From Fusobacterium sp. IOR10 (GTDB lineage Bacteria > Fusobacteriota > Fusobacteriia > Fusobacteriales > Fusobacteriaceae): a stretch of 35,685 nt of DNA. The notes beneath the pieces are model-generated. The model saw only the letters and a list, made by a program, of their open reading frames with translations. It did no database searches and was not told the DNA's origin. The translations under genes were made by a program, and so were the position numbers. Location of the stretch: assembly GCF_010367435.1 (NCBI RefSeq), contig NZ_WJWY01000022.1, positions 1 through 35,685 of the forward strand, read 5' to 3'. Positions 34,857 through 35,685 of this stretch are shown here, piece by piece. Position 1 is the first letter of the stretch; each line of letters begins with the position of its first letter.

Positions 34857-35555
34857 ATGTCAGATCAAATAAAAAAAGAATATTGGAGTCATTTTTTCAA
34901 GAGACCTAAAAAAAATTATAACCCATATATGGAAAGATTAAAGGAATATCCAGAATACATAATGTATGACAAAGAAATTATGGATTCATATAAGGGAAAA
35001 TGGAAAGAATATTTTGGAAATAATAATCCAATATATGTGGAAATAGGTTCAGGAAGTGGGAATTTTGCAATAGGTATGTGTGAAAAATATCCAAAAGTAA
35101 ATCATATAGCCATTGAGCTTAGATTTAAAAGATTACACACTTCTGCTAGAAAATCAAAAAAAATTGATTTAAAAAATGTATTATTTATAAAAAGATTTGG
35201 GGAAGAAATACCTGAATTTGTTGGTGAAAATGAAATTTCAGGAATGTATATAAACTTTCCAGATCCTTGGGAAGGAAATGAAAGAAATAGAATAATTCAG
35301 CTACCTTTATTTGAAACTTTAGATAAAGTTTTAAAGATTGGAGGAAAATTATTTTTTAAAACAGACCATGACGCCTATTATGAAGATGTATTAGAACTAT
35401 CTAAAGAATTAAAAAATTATAAGGTTGTTTATAATACTTGTGATTTACATAATAGTGAAAAATCTGAAAATAATATTTTAACAGAGTTTGAAGAATTATT
35501 TTTAAATAAATTTCAAAAAAATATAAATTATATAGAAATAGAAAAAATAAAATAA
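34857..35555 (+). CDS. trmB: tRNA (guanine-N7)-methyltransferase
   Basis: 232 residues. It makes m7G46 in tRNA. The SAM site is VEIGSGSGNFAIGMCEKYP; IAIELRFKRL, FGEEIPEF and the family hallmark INFPDPW follow, although the basic stretch after it reads EGNERNRIIQ, not the common KKRHHKRR. A Thr-Asp FKTDHDAYYEDV segment completes the active site. GGAGGA precedes the ATG, 13 bases after waaA, so it is the last gene of the ymdB-prmA-cmk-waaA-trmB run. The right-hand IS end begins four bases after its stop, so any native terminator has been displaced. Confidence 0.92.
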   Translation: MSDQIKKEYWSHFFKRPKKNYNPYMERLKEYPEYIMYDKEIMDSYKGKWKEYFGNNNPIYVEIGSGSGNFAIGMCEKYPKVNHIAIELRFKRLHTSARKSKKIDLKNVLFIKRFGEEIPEFVGENEISGMYINFPDPWEGNERNRIIQLPLFETLDKVLKIGGKLFFKTDHDAYYEDVLELSKELKNYKVVYNTCDLHNSEKSENNILTEFEELFLNKFQKNINYIEIEKIK

Positions 35556-35559
35556 AAAA

Positions 35560-35685
35560 GGTTCTTTGTCAACTGGTGTTGGTGGAGAAAAATAAAAAAA
35601 TAAATAATGTTTTTGTTCCTTCAGCTTTATGCTGAAGGAATTTTTATTTTTGTTAAATTGCTATAAATTAAAATTCTATTTCTTA
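35560..35685. mobile_element. Partial insertion sequence, second end (ISL3-like)
   Basis: Starts GGTTCT and reaches GGTGTTGG at 35575-35582; 16 of the 23 terminal bases match the left-edge element end read outward. The rest runs off the window with no recognisable coding frame, so this may be the opposite (3') end of the same kind of element. It lies directly against trmB with no spacer beyond a short A-run. Confidence 0.5.
35616..35646 (+). terminator. Terminator inside the right IS end
   Basis: TTCCTTCAGC (35616-35625), loop TTTAT, GCTGAAGGAA (35631-35640), then a T-run. It is oriented to stop transcription entering the element from trmB, a shield often found in IS ends, and now probably ends the trmB operon. 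Confidence 0.75.

Overview
The window is about 35.7 kb of very AT-rich DNA. It carries ordinary bacterial housekeeping genes, with a few accessory genes on the left. Two things together point to a member of the Fusobacteriota (Fusobacterium or Cetobacterium type). A Kdo transferase (waaA) and a Lol-type lipoprotein ABC system imply an outer membrane. The rest of the content looks Firmicutes-like: RNase Y next to ymdB, ptsHI, a long-form hibernation factor, and anti-sigma/STAS partner proteins. The taxonomic call is inference from gene content and base composition.

Both edges look like insertion-sequence ends. Bases 1-122 and 35560-35685 carry related 23-bp terminal repeats (16 of 23 matching, ending in a shared GGTGTTGG) of ISL3-like character. 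The left end cuts off the front of a two-gene COG0701-type permease.

From 1.1 to 3.1 kb there is a redox cluster: a two-cluster ferredoxin and a membrane Fe-S protein on the minus strand, a divergent Crp/Fnr regulator, and thioredoxin. A near-identical 13-bp motif sits at about -41 of both the ferredoxin and the thioredoxin promoters. Next come a single-chain helicase-nuclease with an Fe-S cysteine set, pgeF, an AEC carrier, a CI/LexA-type S24 repressor divergent from a 70-aa orphan, and a lone cobyric acid synthase whose glutaminase nucleophile reads as His instead of Cys.

From 10.5 to 17 kb the minus strand holds ptsH and ptsI (with a terminator hairpin between them), typA, truB and an exported DUF4015 glycosidase-like protein. 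From 17.1 kb the plus strand holds an M16 zinc protease read in frame into a beta-carbonic anhydrase, then a LolC/E-like permease, LolD-like ATPase and hpf. A Mu/TniA-like transposase relative, apparently domesticated, lies on the minus strand just before a glucose-type PTS EIICB gene.

The last 10 kb is a dense plus-strand run: obgE, miaA, a small lipoprotein, an RsbW-like kinase, a STAS antagonist, rny, ymdB, prmA, cmk, waaA and trmB. I saw no rRNA, tRNA, CRISPR array or origin, and no gene-free stretch over 300 bases.
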